A DNA stretch of 6,905 nucleotides. Source: Oscillibacter sp. (GTDB taxonomy: Bacteria; Bacillota; Clostridia; Oscillospirales; Oscillospiraceae). Location: positions 1 through 6,905 of the forward strand of contig JAAVHG010000091.1 of NCBI GenBank assembly GCA_014799855.1. The letters are read 5' to 3'. Positions 5,155 through 6,905 of the stretch are shown one piece after another; position 1 is the first letter of the stretch, and each line of letters starts with the position of its first letter. The translations under genes were made by a program, and so were the position numbers. The notes under the pieces were generated by a model that saw only the letters and a list, made by a program, of their open reading frames with translations, was not told the origin of the DNA and did no database searches.

Positions 5155-6668
5155 AAAGCGAACGGTTATTTCGTATCTTAGGTCTGGTAGATGAGGACCT
5201 CATCGCCGGGGCGGAGGCCGTGGCCCCCAAAAAGCAGCGGAATTGGCGGCTCATTCTCACCTCGGCGGCGTGCCTCGCGCTGGTGTTGGGAATCGGTGCT
5301 GGACAGCTGCTCCCCAGAGTGGGTGGCGGCAACTCCGGCAGCAGCGCCGGAGCCGGAGGAGGCGGCCACGACGGCGGAACCGTCTTTATGTCCTATGGCG
5401 GTCCGGTGTTCCCCCTGACGGTGGCGGAGGCGGCGGAAGGCGTTACGGCGGAGCGGCGGGTGGTCTGGGATTTCTCCCCCATCACCTACGCCGACGGAAG
5501 CCCCCGCCAGTGGGGCGTCACCGCCACCGACGGCTATGTCCTCACTAATAACACGGACCAGGACGTGACCCTGAAGGCCCTGTACCCCTTCACCGGCTCT
5601 CTCCGGGATCTGGAGAGGCTGTCGCCGGAGATCGCCGTAGACGGCGCTTCCATCGGCACGGAACTGAGCGTAGGAGCCTACCCCGGCGGCTTCACCCACG
5701 CCGGTGGGAATCCGGAGGAAACCTATAATCTGCATGAGCTGAACAGCTGGGAACAGTATAAGGCCCTGCTGTCCGGCGGAGCGTATCAGGACCGGGCTCT
5801 GACCCCCTATTCCCCGGCGGATATTCCGGTAGTCGTGTACGAATTCAGCGATTTCGCCGCCCCTCATGAGGAGTATCAGGCGGCCACCCAGGCCATCGGC
5901 TTTGGTTTGGACGAGGCGGAAACCACCGTCCTCACCTATGGTTTCAACGGCGGGAGTTTCCGGGAGGGCTGGCGGCAGTACAGCTACTTTGTCCCTGACG
6001 GCATGCGGAGGGAGCCGGAGCTGAAAGTCCTGATTTTCATCGGCAAAGAGCCGGAATCCTACACCCTCCAGGGCTACCAGGACGGCGGCTGTGATCCGGG
6101 GGAGGAGATCGACGGGGTTTCCTGCACCGTCACCCGCCGGGAGGCCGTTTTGGACGAGATTATCTATGAAATCTGCCAGTATGACCGGACGCGGTACTCC
6201 GGCGACGGCGACACGCCCGTGGACTTCCTCTTCCGCGGGACCATGGAGATGCTGACGGACTACGGCCTCCTGGCCCCCGGCGGCGGCATGGACCGTTATG
6301 ACATGGGGAGGCTGGACGACGTGATCTCCGACACCCTAGGTGTTACCCGGGTGATGTACCTCCGCTTTGATGTTGTCATCCCCGCCGGGGGGACCGCGGA
6401 GGTGTCGGCCAGGTTGTGGAAGCAGCCCAGCCATGATTTCTTCTGCTCCGGCAGCGAGAATGTGGGCATCCAGGGCTACGACATGGTGACGCGGCTGGGC
6501 AGCGTCCTGGACTTCACCCGCCAGACCGCCGCCCTGGCAAACGCGGAGGCCATGGAAATCGTCCGGCAGAGCTTCGGCTTCGACCCGGAGGCCGGGATTT
6601 TCGAGGTGGAGCTGGACCCGGACCAGGAGCACTACTATATGGAGCTTCGGGTCATGAAAAAGGAGTGA
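5151..6668 (+). CDS. Single-pass membrane protein, probable anti-sigma factor/sensor
   Basis: 505 residues from GTG5151, which overlaps the sigma factor stop by 4 bases; AAGGAGG (5134-5140) lies 10 bases upstream. The N-terminus (1-33) is short, with an amphipathic-looking helix ERLFRILGLVDEDLIAGAE (4-22), a plausible sigma-binding segment. A transmembrane helix covers about 34-54. Cys41 is not in a lipobox, so it is not a lipoprotein. A Gly/Ser-rich linker (58-76) then leads to an extracytoplasmic region of about 430 residues. That region looks beta-rich, with strings such as VLTNNTDQDVTLKALYPF (130-147) and a C-terminal block with GIQGYDMVTRLGS (439-451). Cysteines are at 314, 325, 342 and 432. 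I recognise no named domain or peptidase motif. The pairing with an ECF sigma factor supports an anti-sigma/sensor role, but no ZAS zinc motif (HxxxCxxC) is present. Topology is well supported; function and ligand are unknown. Confidence 0.75.
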   Translation: MKSERLFRILGLVDEDLIAGAEAVAPKKQRNWRLILTSAACLALVLGIGAGQLLPRVGGGNSGSSAGAGGGGHDGGTVFMSYGGPVFPLTVAEAAEGVTAERRVVWDFSPITYADGSPRQWGVTATDGYVLTNNTDQDVTLKALYPFTGSLRDLERLSPEIAVDGASIGTELSVGAYPGGFTHAGGNPEETYNLHELNSWEQYKALLSGGAYQDRALTPYSPADIPVVVYEFSDFAAPHEEYQAATQAIGFGLDEAETTVLTYGFNGGSFREGWRQYSYFVPDGMRREPELKVLIFIGKEPESYTLQGYQDGGCDPGEEIDGVSCTVTRREAVLDEIIYEICQYDRTRYSGDGDTPVDFLFRGTMEMLTDYGLLAPGGGMDRYDMGRLDDVISDTLGVTRVMYLRFDVVIPAGGTAEVSARLWKQPSHDFFCSGSENVGIQGYDMVTRLGSVLDFTRQTAALANAEAMEIVRQSFGFDPEAGIFEVELDPDQEHYYMELRVMKKE

Positions 6669-6672
6669 CCGC

Positions 6673-6713
6673 AAACTGTCCGCCGGGAAAATCCCCCGGC
6701 GGACGGTTTTTTT
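6673..6713 (+). terminator. Intrinsic terminator of the sigma/anti-sigma operon
   Basis: GTCCGCCGGG (6678-6687) pairs perfectly with CCCGGCGGAC (6695-6704), extended outward by a T-G, a C-G and A-T pairs. The loop is 7 bases, and a run of seven T follows (6707-6713). It starts 5 bases after the stop codon. Confidence 0.93.
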
Positions 6714-6724
6714 CGGCCAGCACC

Positions 6725-6753
6725 TTTCCAAATCCGGAAAACCGTGGTATAGT
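6725..6753 (+). promoter_or_regulatory. Sigma-A-like promoter of the MBOAT gene
   Basis: TTTCCA (6725-6730) and TATAGT (6748-6753) are 17 bases apart. The predicted start is near 6760, about 30 bases before the GTG. The -10 is strong and the -35 moderate (4 of 6 consensus). No ECF-type GAAAC-N16-CGTC element is present here. Confidence 0.65.
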
Positions 6754-6764
6754 CTTCAAAGACT
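6751..6764. promoter_or_regulatory. Dyad over the MBOAT transcription start, possible operator
   Basis: AGTCTT (6751-6756) and AAGACT (6759-6764) are perfect inverted halves around CA. They overlap the end of the -10 element and the predicted start site, a usual repressor position. A second inverted pair, CGGAAAA (6735-6741) and TTTTCCG (6784-6790), flanks the promoter. Function is inferred. Confidence 0.4.
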
Positions 6765-6789
6765 GCAAATCAGAGAGGACGGATTTTCC

Positions 6790-6905
6790 GTGCTGTTTAA
6801 CTCCTTTCAATTTCTCCTGTTCTTCCCCTGCGTCTTTCTGCTGTATTACGGCCTCCCCTTCCGGTTCCGGCGGGTCATGCTTCTGGCCGCCAGCTGGTAC
6901 TTTTA
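6790..6905 (+). CDS. MBOAT-family membrane O-acyltransferase, N-terminal fragment
   Basis: 38 codons from GTG6790, open at the right edge. The N-terminus LFNSFQFLLFFPCVFLLYY (2-20), then LP, a basic stretch RFRR and LLAASWYF, is the characteristic start of AlgI/DltB-like MBOAT proteins, whose members typically begin MLFNS-x-F-LLFFP. These polytopic enzymes transfer acyl groups (often acetyl) to extracellular polysaccharides or other envelope polymers, usually with a partner SGNH/AlgX-like protein encoded nearby. A purine-rich GAGAGG lies 11 bases upstream, a slightly long spacing, so the start is likely but not certain. It is separated from the sigma/anti-sigma operon by a strong terminator and has its own promoter. 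Substrate cannot be told from the fragment. Confidence 0.85.
   Translation, partial: MLFNSFQFLLFFPCVFLLYYGLPFRFRRVMLLAASWYF

Overview
The window is a GC-rich, tightly packed bacterial chromosome segment. The style suggests a gut Clostridia member of the Oscillospiraceae type (Flavonifractor/Oscillibacter/Lawsonibacter-like). This rests on heavy use of GC-ending codons, strong GGAGG ribosome binding sites, sigma-A-type promoters with 17-bp spacers, and an ECF sigma factor paired with a short-N-terminus membrane partner. The taxonomic call is an inference from style. No mobile elements, CRISPR arrays, tRNA or rRNA genes were seen.

Left part, minus strand (1-2014): a strong promoter (1986-2014) drives a CLC-family anion transporter (634-1947). 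Downstream lies a partial DUF421/YetF-type membrane protein (1-471, running off the left edge). Between them is a long hairpin (475-529) whose arms contain both candidate ribosome binding sites of the DUF421 gene. The CLC protein resembles the fluoride-type (CLC-F) branch more than classical chloride channels, but no fluoride riboswitch fits in its short leader.

Divergent intergenic region (1948-2289): it holds the CLC promoter, a perfect 14-bp palindrome (2058-2071), a perfect consensus DnaA box (2125-2133), an A/T-tract stretch and the serC promoter (2181-2209).

Middle, plus strand (2290-4467): serC (phosphoserine aminotransferase) and serA (ACT-less 3-phosphoglycerate dehydrogenase), closed by a clear intrinsic terminator. 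Together they convert 3-phosphoglycerate to phosphoserine. The phosphatase step (serB) is not in the window. The SerA cofactor pocket lacks the usual NAD-selective Asp.

Right part, plus strand (4491-6713): an ECF sigma factor and an overlapping gene for a single-pass membrane protein with a roughly 430-residue extracytoplasmic region of unknown function, probably its anti-sigma/sensor. A textbook ECF-type promoter (GAAAC-N16-CGTC) sits just upstream, which suggests autoregulation, and a strong terminator ends the unit. This is the least described system here. The window ends in the first 38 codons of an MBOAT-family O-acyltransferase (6790 onward), with its own sigma-A-like promoter and a dyad over its predicted transcription start.
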